Source of the DNA: Nocardia coubleae NBRC 108252
Lineage (GTDB): Bacteria; Actinomycetota; Actinomycetes; Mycobacteriales; Mycobacteriaceae
Length of the DNA: 64,000 nucleotides
Direction of reading: 5' to 3'
NCBI RefSeq assembly: GCF_001612805.1
Contig: NZ_BDBD01000027.1
Location: 62,001-126,000, forward strand
A program made the position numbers and the translations under genes. The notes under the pieces were generated by a model, which saw nothing but the letters and a program-made list of their open reading frames with translations, was not told where the DNA came from and ran no database searches. Each line of letters starts with the position of its first letter. Position 1 is the first letter of the stretch. Shown here piece after piece: positions 51,631-61,072 of this stretch.

Positions 51631-52377
51631 ATGGCCGAATTCACCACCGGCGAAGCGGTGGCGCTCGAACTTCCCATCGCGCGTATCCCCAGCCGTGCGG
51701 GCGCTTTCCTGCTCGACCTGATGCTGCAGCTGACGCTGGCCTTCGGCCTGTTCTACGCCGGGATGCTGATGCTGTTGTGGAGCGCCGCCGACGAGGCGTG
51801 GATGTCGGTGCTCGCGGTGGTCACCATCGTGACCGTGCTGGTCGGCTATCCGGTGTGCAGCGAAACCCTCACCCGCGGACGGTCCCTGGGGAAGATGGCG
51901 TTCGGGCTGCGGGTCGTTCGCGCCGATGCGGGCCCGACGGATTTCCGGCACGCTCTCACCCGTGGGCTGGCGGGGGCGATCGTCGACTTCTGGATGCTCG
52001 GTGGCTTCGGCGCGGTCGCGGTGATCACCTCGCTGTGCTCGCGCAAGGGCAGGCGCGTGGGTGACGTGCTCGCGGGCACGGTGGTTGTGCACACCCGTCA
52101 GCAGCTTCCCCGGCCCGCGCTGGCGGCCGCACCACCGTGGCTCACCGGCTGGGCGGCGCAGCTCGACCCGACCGACCTGTCCGACGACCTCGCGACGGCC
52201 GCACGGCAGTACCTCACCAGGCTGCGCACCCTCACCCCGGCCGCTCAGCACCACCTGGGGACGAAGCTGGCCGAGTCGATGTGCGCGGCGGTCCGCACGC
52301 AGGTGCCCGCCGGTTATCCCCCGTATCACGTGATCGGCGCGATTCTGTCTCGGCGCCAGCAGCTTTCGCTGCACTGA
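51631..52377 (+). CDS. RDD family membrane protein
   Basis: The 248-aa protein has the RDD domain (about 15-150), with three transmembrane helices and the defining Arg/Asp pattern: IPSRAGAFLLDLMLQLTL, the loop ETLTRGRSLGKMAFGLRVVR and RHALTRGLAGAIVDFWMLGG. A C-terminal soluble tail (about 165-248) follows. It is divergent from the SpoIIM-like gene. RDD proteins are of unclear function; some act as ion antiporters. Confidence 0.88.
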   Translation: MAEFTTGEAVALELPIARIPSRAGAFLLDLMLQLTLAFGLFYAGMLMLLWSAADEAWMSVLAVVTIVTVLVGYPVCSETLTRGRSLGKMAFGLRVVRADAGPTDFRHALTRGLAGAIVDFWMLGGFGAVAVITSLCSRKGRRVGDVLAGTVVVHTRQQLPRPALAAAPPWLTGWAAQLDPTDLSDDLATAARQYLTRLRTLTPAAQHHLGTKLAESMCAAVRTQVPAGYPPYHVIGAILSRRQQLSLH

Positions 52378-52468
52378 GAAGTTGTACACAGGCTCGCCCT
52401 GTGGACAACCTGTTGGTGAATCGGTGCATGAACTGTGAGTGCCGGTGGAAACTCCGGCTGTCCACAAC

Positions 52469-53764
52469 TCAGAGCGAACCAGACCGCTTGAGCTCCAGAT
52501 ACTCGTCGGCCAGCGCCTCCGGCAGCTGATCCGGCGCCGCGGTGACCACCGCGACCCCGCGCCTGCGCAGGGATTCCCGCACCACCGCCCGCTCGGCCAG
52601 CACGGTCTCGGCGGCGGCCGAGGTGTAGACGGCATCGGCGGTTTCCCGGTCGCGAGCGGCGGCGGCGATGTCGGGGTCGGTCACCGAGACGATGAGTACC
52701 CGGTGCCGTCGGGTGAGCGTCGGCAGCGCGGGCAGCAGGTGTTCGGTGACCGTCGGACCGTCCAGACTGGTGAACCACACGATCAGCGCGCGCCTGCGCA
52801 CCCGGGCGAGCACGGTGCGGACCAAGCCGTCGGTGTCGGTATCCACAAGCTGCGGCGTGACCCCGGCAAGGGTGTGCATAAGTTTCATCGGCAGGCCCGC
52901 ACCACCGGCGCCGGTCACCTCCGCGCGCACCGTGCGGTCGTAGGCCAGCAGGTCGACGGTGTCGCCCGCCGCGCCGGCCAGTCCGCCGAGCAGCAGGGCG
53001 GCTTCGATCGCGCAGTCCAGCCTGGTGCCGTCGCCCACCCGGCCCGCGCTGACTCGGCCGGTGTCGAGCACCATCAGCATGTGCCGGTTGCGTTCGGGCC
53101 GCCAGGTGCGTACGAGCACATCGGTGGCGCGCGCGGTGGCCCGCCAGTCGATGCTTCGCACGTCGTCGCCTGCCACGTACTCCCGGAACGAATCGAATTC
53201 GGTGCCCTGACCACGGGTATTGGCGACATTGCGGCCCTCGAGGTGGTGCAGCCGCTTCACCTTCGACCGCAGCAGGCGCTCGCTGCGGAAGGCGGGCAGC
53301 GCGCGGACGCGGGCGGGTGCGTCGACGCGAGTCTGCCGCCCGGCCATGCCGAGTGGTCCGAGCAGGCGCAGTGTCACCGGACCCGCCACCCGGTCACCGC
53401 GATATACCGGATTCAGCCTGGTGCGGAACCGGATCCGGGTGTTCGGTGCCAAAGCCAGTCGGCGCGTGCGGTATTCGGCGCGCGCACTCTCGGGCCACGC
53501 ATCCCAGAGCAGCCCACGAACCGCGGTGGTGCCCGTATTGGTCACGGCCAGTTCCACTTCCGTCTCCCGGCCCAGCCGGACGACGGTCAACGGTTCGCGC
53601 GTCACGGTGAGTGCGTTCGGGCGTGCGACCAGCGCCACATCGATCAGCAGGACGACGAGCAGCAGCGAACTCGCGCCGAGCACACCACCGAACGACGGAA
53701 CGGCGAACATCACCAGCGCGCCCGCCATCGTGGCGAGCAGCGCGAACCGGCCTGTGACGACCAC
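52469..53764 (-). CDS. DUF58 domain protein
   Basis: The 431-aa protein has two N-terminal transmembrane helices (about 6-45, including LLLVVLLIDVALVARP) and a soluble domain. The DUF58 signature is VAGDDVRSIDWRATARATDVLVRTW (about 190-215). The C-terminal part resembles a von Willebrand A fold (MLMVLDTGR). DUF58 proteins are encoded next to MoxR ATPases, as here (2 bp after the moxR stop), and are thought to be their clients or partners. GTG start at 53764. Confidence 0.9.
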   Translation of the reverse strand: MVVTGRFALLATMAGALVMFAVPSFGGVLGASSLLLVVLLIDVALVARPNALTVTREPLTVVRLGRETEVELAVTNTGTTAVRGLLWDAWPESARAEYRTRRLALAPNTRIRFRTRLNPVYRGDRVAGPVTLRLLGPLGMAGRQTRVDAPARVRALPAFRSERLLRSKVKRLHHLEGRNVANTRGQGTEFDSFREYVAGDDVRSIDWRATARATDVLVRTWRPERNRHMLMVLDTGRVSAGRVGDGTRLDCAIEAALLLGGLAGAAGDTVDLLAYDRTVRAEVTGAGGAGLPMKLMHTLAGVTPQLVDTDTDGLVRTVLARVRRRALIVWFTSLDGPTVTEHLLPALPTLTRRHRVLIVSVTDPDIAAAARDRETADAVYTSAAAETVLAERAVVRESLRRRGVAVVTAAPDQLPEALADEYLELKRSGSL

Positions 53765-53766
53765 CG

Positions 53767-54749
<983 letters not shown>

Positions 54750-54753
<4 letters not shown>

Positions 54754-55766
54754 CCGAGCTCCGTCTCGATCCATTCGAGGTGTGCGGCAACGTGGTAGAG
54801 GGTCGGTTCGTCGGGCACCGGGCCGAACAGTACGGTGCCGATCTGGGCGGCGGGGGTGCCGAGGCGGGTGGCGATGGTCGCGACGAGTTGGTCGTCGGTT
54901 CGGGCGCCGAGGCGTGGCCGGATCCGGCGCAGGGTCGCCGAGCGCAGGATGTGGGCGACGTGGGCCACGTCGCCAGAGCGGCGGTACAGCCCGGCTTGGC
55001 CCGCGAGCAGTTCGTTGGCGGCCACTTCCACCGGGCGCGGTTCGCCGACCAGTGCGCCGCGTCTGCGGGCCCGCCACCACACCACGACGGCGAAGGCGAT
55101 GAGCAGTTGCAGGCCGCCGTAGGCCAGCCAGCCGGGCAGGGTGCTGAAGATCGAGTCGCCGCCGACGGGGTCGGGGAGGTCGTCGGGCCGGTCCGGTGGG
55201 CTGTCGATGTTCGGTGGCGGGTCGGGCGGGGTGGGTGCGTTGGGCGCGCCGCAGGATTGCAGGCCCGCGTACAGGAGCACGCCGAGGAACAGGATGCCCG
55301 CGAGGACGGCCCAGAACCGTGGGTTGCGCAGGATCGCCGGGAGCGGCGGAAGTTGTCGGCGCGGTGCGGGTTCGGTGTCGACGATCTCGATGTCGACCGG
55401 CTCGGCGACCGGTGGTGGCGCGTGCTGGGAGTAGCGGTCGGCGTATTCGAGGTGGCGGTATTCGTCCTCGGTGGCGCGGCGGCCACCGTATACGACCTCG
55501 TCGAAAGTGCTTGCCGCCGGATGTAATTCGGCGGACTGTTCGGGTGGGAGGGCGAGGGTCGCGTCGTCGGCGGTTTCCTGCGCGGTGCGTGAGCGGCGCA
55601 CCGGCAGGCTGCCGTTCTGTTCCAGTCCGCGCAGGACCGCACGGAAGCGCTCACGTACGGCACGGTCGAAATCGCGGCGGCCCGCGGCGTTCTCGGCTTC
55701 GGCGCGATGGTCGGCGGCCGGGCCGAGCTGGGGCGGTGGCGGGGGACCGAACTGGTTGTCGTTCAT
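54750..55766 (-). CDS. DUF4129 domain membrane protein
   Basis: The 338-aa protein has a cytoplasmic N-terminal region (about 1-150), a transmembrane helix around 152-170 (FWAVLAGILFLGVLLYAGLQ), a Pro-rich extracytoplasmic loop, a second helix around 213-232 and a C-terminal DUF4129 domain (about 245-330). It ends LYHVAAHLEWIETELG. It couples with MoxR and DUF58 in a conserved cluster. DUF4129 is also found fused to transglutaminase domains, suggesting envelope processing; this is inference. ATG at 55766, overlapping the preceding gene. Confidence 0.85.
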
Positions 55767-56623
55767 CGGTTCTCACCCGGGATGCGGATGTCGAGCCCTT
55801 CGCGGACACAGCGGCGGTCGATGTAGCAGAGCACCCGGCTGGTGGCTTCCACGATCTCGGCGACCGTCACCACCAGCAGCAGACCACCGACCACCAGCGT
55901 GATGAAGGCCCATCGGTGGGTGCCGGAGAAGTCCGACAGGAAGAAGGGGATACCGAAGGCGGGCACCGCGAGCACGGCGAACAGCACTCGCTGGGTGAGC
56001 CAGAGTCCGCCGATGCTCCAGTTCGCGCCTTCCACCAGGTCTTTCGAGCGGGCAACGGCCTGCCGGTAGCCGGCGTTCTCGCCGATGATCGCGGGTTCGG
56101 TGACGAACCGGCGGGCCCGCAGATTCGACAGCCAGATCAGGGCGAGCGGATAGGTGATGACGAGCAGGCTGCCGACCGCCAGCACACCGATTCCGATGAG
56201 CGAGAACATGATCTGCGCGAGCACGAGCGGCCCGCCGTGGTGTGCGGCGGTCCGGATGCCCGCCCGCAAACCGATGCGCGCGCCGGCGAAGTCGGCCAGC
56301 GCCAGCGCGACGGTTGAGCCACGCAACACCAACCGCGACAACCACCCGAACGCGGCCGTCGCCAGCACCACCGCCCACGCGGTACCCGCATCGGAGCCGT
56401 CGGTGAGGTGTGAGACCAGGCCGGTGATGCCGAGAACACCGAGTACGGCCAGGGTGAGCGTTGCCCCCGCGAGCCCGGCCAGCGGCCGGATATGGGCCTG
56501 GATCAGGGCGAACGGCTCGTCGAGCAGCTCGCGAAATCGCAGGGGGCGGATCGGGACCGTCGGCGATTGTGCCGGATCGATGCCCGCCCCGACGGCGCCG
56601 ACCGTGGTCACGACGGGGCGCAC
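55763..56623 (-). CDS. Multi-pass membrane protein of the MoxR-DUF58 cluster
   Basis: A 286-aa protein with about six hydrophobic helices: around 52-72, 82-103, 133-160 (LAQIMFSLIGIGVLAVGSLL), 205-230 and 238-262. It has a cytoplasmic N-terminus containing PIRPLRFRELLDEPFALIQ, resembling glycerophosphodiester phosphodiesterase membrane domains. No catalytic motif. It is the first gene of the leftward cluster and corresponds to the Rv3690-type gene by position. GTG start at 56623. Confidence 0.8.
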   Translation of the reverse strand: MRPVVTTVGAVGAGIDPAQSPTVPIRPLRFRELLDEPFALIQAHIRPLAGLAGATLTLAVLGVLGITGLVSHLTDGSDAGTAWAVVLATAAFGWLSRLVLRGSTVALALADFAGARIGLRAGIRTAAHHGGPLVLAQIMFSLIGIGVLAVGSLLVITYPLALIWLSNLRARRFVTEPAIIGENAGYRQAVARSKDLVEGANWSIGGLWLTQRVLFAVLAVPAFGIPFFLSDFSGTHRWAFITLVVGGLLLVVTVAEIVEATSRVLCYIDRRCVREGLDIRIPGENR

Positions 56624-56660
56624 GGCCCGAGTCTAGCGGGGCCCGGCCGGGGGAGTGGGT

Positions 56661-58214
56661 TCACGGAGTGTGCGGGAGGGCGAGATGGGTGGGTTGCAGG
56701 CGGCCACGCAGTGTGACCTGCTCGCCCAGGGTCCAGTGGTTCGCTTCGGTCGGCGCGGACTTGGTGAGGGTGGTGGCGGAGGTGAGCAGGCGTTGTTCGT
56801 ACTGCTTGGACAGTTCGCACAGGCGGGCCGCCTCGTTGACCGCATCGCCGATGACGGTGAACTCGTAGCGGTTGTGGGTGCCCACATTGCCCGCGACCAC
56901 GCGCCCGGCGGCGACGCCGATGCCCGCCTCCAGGTCGGAGGTGTCGCGCAGGCGGCGCTGGATGGCGCGGGCACACGAAAGGGCCTGCCCCGCCGCGTCT
57001 TCCAGCGGTGCGGGAGTGCCGAAGATGGCGAGGGCCGCGTCGCCTTCGAACTTGTTGAGCAGACCGCCGTGGCGTTCCACCTCGTCGACGACGATGTCGA
57101 AGAAGCGGTTGAGGATGCCGACGATCTCGGGCGCGGGGAGGGTGGCGGCCATGGTCGTGGAGCCGATGATGTCGATGAACAGGGCGGCGGCCTCGGTTTC
57201 GGTCCCGCCGAGGACGGGGCGCGAGGCGATGGCGGCCATGGCGACATCGTGGCCGACGTGTTTTCCGAACAGGTCCTCGATCATGGCGCGTTCACGCAGG
57301 CCGTGCACCATGTGGTTGAAACCGCTCTGCAGCTCACCGAGTTCGGTGCCGTCGTAGAGCGCGATCTCGGCGTCGAGGTCGCCGTTCTCCACCCGGCGCA
57401 ACGCCTGGCGCACGCCACGGATCGGCGCCACCGTCGCGGCGACGACCTGCGCCATGAGCACCATGCCGAACAGCAACGCCGACCCGCCGAGACTGAGCAC
57501 GCACACGGCCAGGCGCGCCTTGCTCACCTGGGGATCGGCCAGCGCCCAGATGGCGACGACCATCGCCAGCGCCACCGGCACACCGACACCGACCAGCCAC
57601 GACAGCATGGTGCGGCCGAACACGCCGATGCCGCGACGGCGTTGCGGATCGGCTTGCAGCACCCGCGCGGTGACGGGCCGCAGCGCGAATTCGACGATCA
57701 GATAGCTGTTGGCGCACACCACGATCGCGGCCGACCCGATGGCGAGGATGAGCTTGGGGATGAGCCCCGGCTCGATCACGCCGTACACAACGGTGAGCAC
57801 GATGAGCGCCAAAGTCCACAACATCGCCTGCTGCAGCACCATCCAGCGCGGCGCCGAGACGGTGACGCGCTGTTCGGCCGGTGTCGGTACATGGTCGGGG
57901 TCGGTGGCCCAGCGCATGGTTCGCAGCCCGGCGACGGTCCCCCACACCGTGCCGACCGCGAGCGCGGCCACCGCGCACAGCGGCGTGAACACGGCATTCA
58001 CCAGCAGCAGTCGCCCGGTGAACATGCTCGGCCCGGGCAGTACGAACCCCGCGAGCACGATGGTCATCGCGATGCCGATGAGGTTGGCGATGAGCAGGGG
58101 AGCGGTGAGCAGCAGCTGCACCCGCACCCGACGGATGGCCGCCTTCTCCTCGGCGGGTCCGAGCAGGGGCGAACCCCAGGGCGAAGACGTCCCGGAGCGT
58201 ACGTCGCTGATCAC
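56661..58214 (-). CDS. Membrane adenylate/guanylate cyclase with HAMP domain
   Basis: A 517-aa class III cyclase. The N-terminal half has about six transmembrane helices (between 30 and 255), then a HAMP domain (about 255-310; VVAATVAPIRGVRQALRRVE), then the catalytic domain (about 335-505). Metal-binding Asp residues are in ALFIDIIGST and EGDAALAIFG. The purine-specifying Lys is in LLNKFEGD and the partner Asp in TVIGDAVNEAARL, a combination typical of adenylate cyclases. Transition-state Asn and Arg are in VNEAAR. Topology resembles Rv3645. Signal sensed is unknown. Confidence 0.92.
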   Translation of the reverse strand: MISDVRSGTSSPWGSPLLGPAEEKAAIRRVRVQLLLTAPLLIANLIGIAMTIVLAGFVLPGPSMFTGRLLLVNAVFTPLCAVAALAVGTVWGTVAGLRTMRWATDPDHVPTPAEQRVTVSAPRWMVLQQAMLWTLALIVLTVVYGVIEPGLIPKLILAIGSAAIVVCANSYLIVEFALRPVTARVLQADPQRRRGIGVFGRTMLSWLVGVGVPVALAMVVAIWALADPQVSKARLAVCVLSLGGSALLFGMVLMAQVVAATVAPIRGVRQALRRVENGDLDAEIALYDGTELGELQSGFNHMVHGLRERAMIEDLFGKHVGHDVAMAAIASRPVLGGTETEAAALFIDIIGSTTMAATLPAPEIVGILNRFFDIVVDEVERHGGLLNKFEGDAALAIFGTPAPLEDAAGQALSCARAIQRRLRDTSDLEAGIGVAAGRVVAGNVGTHNRYEFTVIGDAVNEAARLCELSKQYEQRLLTSATTLTKSAPTEANHWTLGEQVTLRGRLQPTHLALPHTP

Positions 58215-58381
58215 CTTCGAACTGTAAACCGAAACAACCTGTACAGGCGAACCTGTTAGCTAGGTCACGGGCGAATCAGGTACGTATAACAACTGCTGAC
58301 CGAGCGTTTTGTCGTTCGCAACCGGAGCTGATCGGTGCGATCGATCACCGTTAGCGGCCCAGTGAACAGATGTCCACTGAA

Positions 58382-60136
58382 CTATCGAGCAGGCGGCAGC
58401 TGACGCTGCTGACCACCCGGCAGCTCCTGCGTATCCGACCCGGCCAGCTCACCCTGCCCGGCGGCCGGCAGCGCCGTGCCCTGTCCGGCGGGCAACGCGG
58501 AGTAGCTCGGCTGCCCAGGGTACTGACGCGGATCCGGGTGGTAGTTCCGGCCGGGCGCGTCCACCACATTCGACGCGATCTGCTGCGCGTACGGGTTGTA
58601 CTGCGGCTGTGGATAACCCGCGGGCAGGTAACCCAGCCCGGGCGCCAGCTGCTGCGGCGCCTGCTGGAACTGCTGCTGCGAGTCCTGGGTATCGACGGTC
58701 ACCTTCCGGCTGCGGCGCAGCGTGAAGGTGACCTCCTCGACCTCTTCGAACGCCTGTCGCGCCGTCCGCAGCGGATGCGTGGCCGAGTCGATGGCATTGG
58801 CGACGAACGACGGTACGAGCGGCCGGATCCAGCGCGCGGCGGTGTCGGTGAACGGCACGGTCCCGATGATCGGCAGCTCCAGCCCGCCCCCGGTCGGCGC
58901 CTGCGGCGGTGCCTGCTCGGCGGGTACCAGCGCACCGGCCTGGCCGTGCGGCAGGGCGTGCGGGAGGTATCCGGCGGGCAGCTGCTGCTGCGAAGTCGGC
59001 TCCAGAGCCACGGACTCGTCCTTTCGATGCGGCTCGGTGTACCCGAGCTCGAAACCGCCGATCGCGGCGATGATCCTGGTTCGCTGACGTTCTCGATCGA
59101 TCACGCCGTCGGCCTCGATGGCCAATCGTTGCGAGTCGAGTTCCTGCTCGGCCCGCAGCACCGCCGTCTCGGTGCGCACCTCGGCCTGTTTCACCGCGAT
59201 GGCGGCGTCGGCGGCACGTTCGGCCCGGTCGGCGATCTCGTCGGCGGCGACCTTGCGGTCGAGCGCGGTCTCCCCGCGCCACCAGCGCAGCAGCAGCGGT
59301 GACAACGCCAGCGCGATTCCCGCGACCAGCATCAGCAGGCGAAGCGCGGCGCCGCCGAGGTGATCGGCGGTGTAGCCGTTCATGGCCAGCCAGCGGGCGC
59401 CGATCCCGCGATCGCCCTCGGCGAAGGCGTCGGCGCGAGCCGCGGCCAGCTCGGCCGTTTCGGCGCGCACGCGCTGGTCGAGGCTGTCGGTGCGGGCCTG
59501 TGCGGCGGCGAGCTGCTTGCGGGCGTCGTCGAGCATCTCGTTGGCGGTCTGGGCCTCGGGCCCACGACCGGGAACACCGGTGATGCGGGTCTGCGGGCAC
59601 TCCGGGGTCGGATTGAACTCGCAGCGCGCGATGACGAGGTTGCGGTCGATGTCGGCCTGCGCGGTCGCGATGGACGCGTCGAGCGCGGCGCGGTCGGCGA
59701 CGGCGAGGTCGTACTCGGCGCGCGCGGTGACGACGGCAGGCGCGCGTTCGGCATCGGCGTGGGCGCGCACGTCCAGCTCGCGGTCGACGGTCCCGCCGAG
59801 CAGCACGGTGGTGGCCAGCTCGGCCACGAACACCCCGGCCAGCACGCCGATTCCGACGCGCGCGGCGGTACCGCGCCGGTCGTCGGTGGTGTTCCTGGTG
59901 GCGAGCGCCCGTCCGATCGCACCGGCCGCCACGGCGGCGAGCAGCGCGAGCACGGCGACGAAGAAGAACCCGATCCCGTCGGCGGCGGCGAGCGCGACGG
60001 CGGTGACCAGTCCCGCGACCACGGCGAACAGCGCCACCGCGGCGCCGGTGACGACATATCCGGCGTGGTCGGGCCCGATGTCGTCGCGCGAAGGCGTGAC
60101 GAGGCCGCCGCCGAGCCAGGCGAGTGTGCCGGTCAT
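58382..60136 (-). CDS. DUF4407 domain membrane protein
   Basis: The 584-aa protein has two or three N-terminal helices (about 30-80 and 100-130), a long helical, Ala/Glu-rich extracytoplasmic or coiled-coil segment (about 140-255; contains a Cys pair CEFNPTPEC), another helix (about 275-295) and a cytoplasmic region. The C-terminal 130 residues are Gln/Pro/Tyr-rich (QQQFQQAPQQLAPGLGYLPA). The DUF4407 assignment is from overall architecture. Function unknown. The ATG at 60136 has GGGGAGAAGG upstream; the longer open frame is not supported. Confidence 0.75.
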   Translation of the reverse strand: MTGTLAWLGGGLVTPSRDDIGPDHAGYVVTGAAVALFAVVAGLVTAVALAAADGIGFFFVAVLALLAAVAAGAIGRALATRNTTDDRRGTAARVGIGVLAGVFVAELATTVLLGGTVDRELDVRAHADAERAPAVVTARAEYDLAVADRAALDASIATAQADIDRNLVIARCEFNPTPECPQTRITGVPGRGPEAQTANEMLDDARKQLAAAQARTDSLDQRVRAETAELAAARADAFAEGDRGIGARWLAMNGYTADHLGGAALRLLMLVAGIALALSPLLLRWWRGETALDRKVAADEIADRAERAADAAIAVKQAEVRTETAVLRAEQELDSQRLAIEADGVIDRERQRTRIIAAIGGFELGYTEPHRKDESVALEPTSQQQLPAGYLPHALPHGQAGALVPAEQAPPQAPTGGGLELPIIGTVPFTDTAARWIRPLVPSFVANAIDSATHPLRTARQAFEEVEEVTFTLRRSRKVTVDTQDSQQQFQQAPQQLAPGLGYLPAGYPQPQYNPYAQQIASNVVDAPGRNYHPDPRQYPGQPSYSALPAGQGTALPAAGQGELAGSDTQELPGGQQRQLPPAR

Positions 60137-61072
60137 ACCTTCTCCCCGGTTCTTTCGCGTGGCGAAACTGTCATGGATTCGTGGTGTCAGCGTGACAGGC
60201 GCGGCGCCGCCACACCGAGCGGCGAAGCGGTATTTGTGGTCAGCCTCACAGATCCGAACTCCCGGCATCGCGCCGGCAGTCGGCGTGGCCCGCCGACCTC
60301 GGCGTGTCGGTCTCGCCGAGCCGCACCGGCGCCCGTTCCGGGGGCCTCGTGTGGCGAACGACACTGCCGCGCGTTAGCTGGATATGTGCTGTGAAGAGCG
60401 TCTCACTCGCAGACCGTACGGTCGGCTGGCTACCAGGGCATGTCGGGGCGCTGTCGGGAATATCTCACCGCCGACGGCCCTGGTTAGCGGGAAACCATAG
60501 GTTTGACCTGCACTTTGCTGGGGAATCCTGCTGCGATGCAGGTGAGTTCGGTCGAAGGTCACACGCCTCCGGCCGGTTCCGGCTCGCCCGTCGACGATGT
60601 TCGCGCAGGTCGGCGCCGGTTCTGCGGGATCGATCCGGCCTCGTGCCTGCTTTACACTGGACGACGCGCGTGACGATACGGGCTGCCGTTACAAACCCCA
60701 GCTAGACAGGGTTACTAAGCCCAACCTTAGTTGGTTGGGTCTGCGGTCTGACTTATCGTTTGCTCTTACGCCGAACGCACCCTTGTTCGGCACAACCACC
60801 TGTTCGGGGTCCGGTGAAACCGGGCCAAGAGTAGCGGGTGAAACCCCGCGCGGAGGTAAGGGACATGTAAGCGTCCCGTTACCTCCGAGCACCCCCACTA
60901 CGTCAACGAAGCGGGTGGACAACTGGAGACGTGACTGCACGCCGCAAACCATCATCGCCGCTGGTTTCGGATCGTACGGACGCAGTCTTGACGGAGGCGA
61001 AACGACGAAGGGTCCACGCTCAGCTTGCTGGGTGGCCGATCATCGACAGCCGACTTTCTTGAAGGCAGAGGC
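60137..61072. other. DUF4407-gltB divergent intergenic region
   Basis: A 936-bp gap. The part next to the DUF4407 gene (60137-60640) shows no gene. The part next to gltB (60700-60890) holds at least five hairpins, described separately. A candidate promoter, TTTACA (60651), lies before the hairpin run, with a loosely matching GATACG 16 bp further on. No protein-coding gene is supported. Confidence 0.55.
60720..60887 (+). ncRNA. Multi-hairpin structured leader upstream of gltB
   Basis: Five consecutive stem-loops can be drawn: CCCAACC/GGTTGGG (60720-60739), GCCGAAC/GTTCGGC (60770-60791), CCGG-TGAAA-CCGG (60811-60823), GCGGG-TGAAAC-CCCGC (60834-60849), and a 14-bp stem with one bulge, CGGAGGTAAGGGAC with GTCCCGTTACCTCCG (60851-60887). 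Two carry the same GGTGAAACC loop. The last hairpin ends 185 nt before gltB and has no T-run. The arrangement suggests a cis-regulatory RNA, but it matches no riboswitch class I recognise. Confidence 0.45.

Noticed and set aside
60800..60850. Possible cobalamin riboswitch (TCCGGTGAAACCGG resembles part of the B12 box context)
   Set aside because: The conserved GGGAA and GCCACTG-type segments are missing, and the downstream gene is not cobalamin related.
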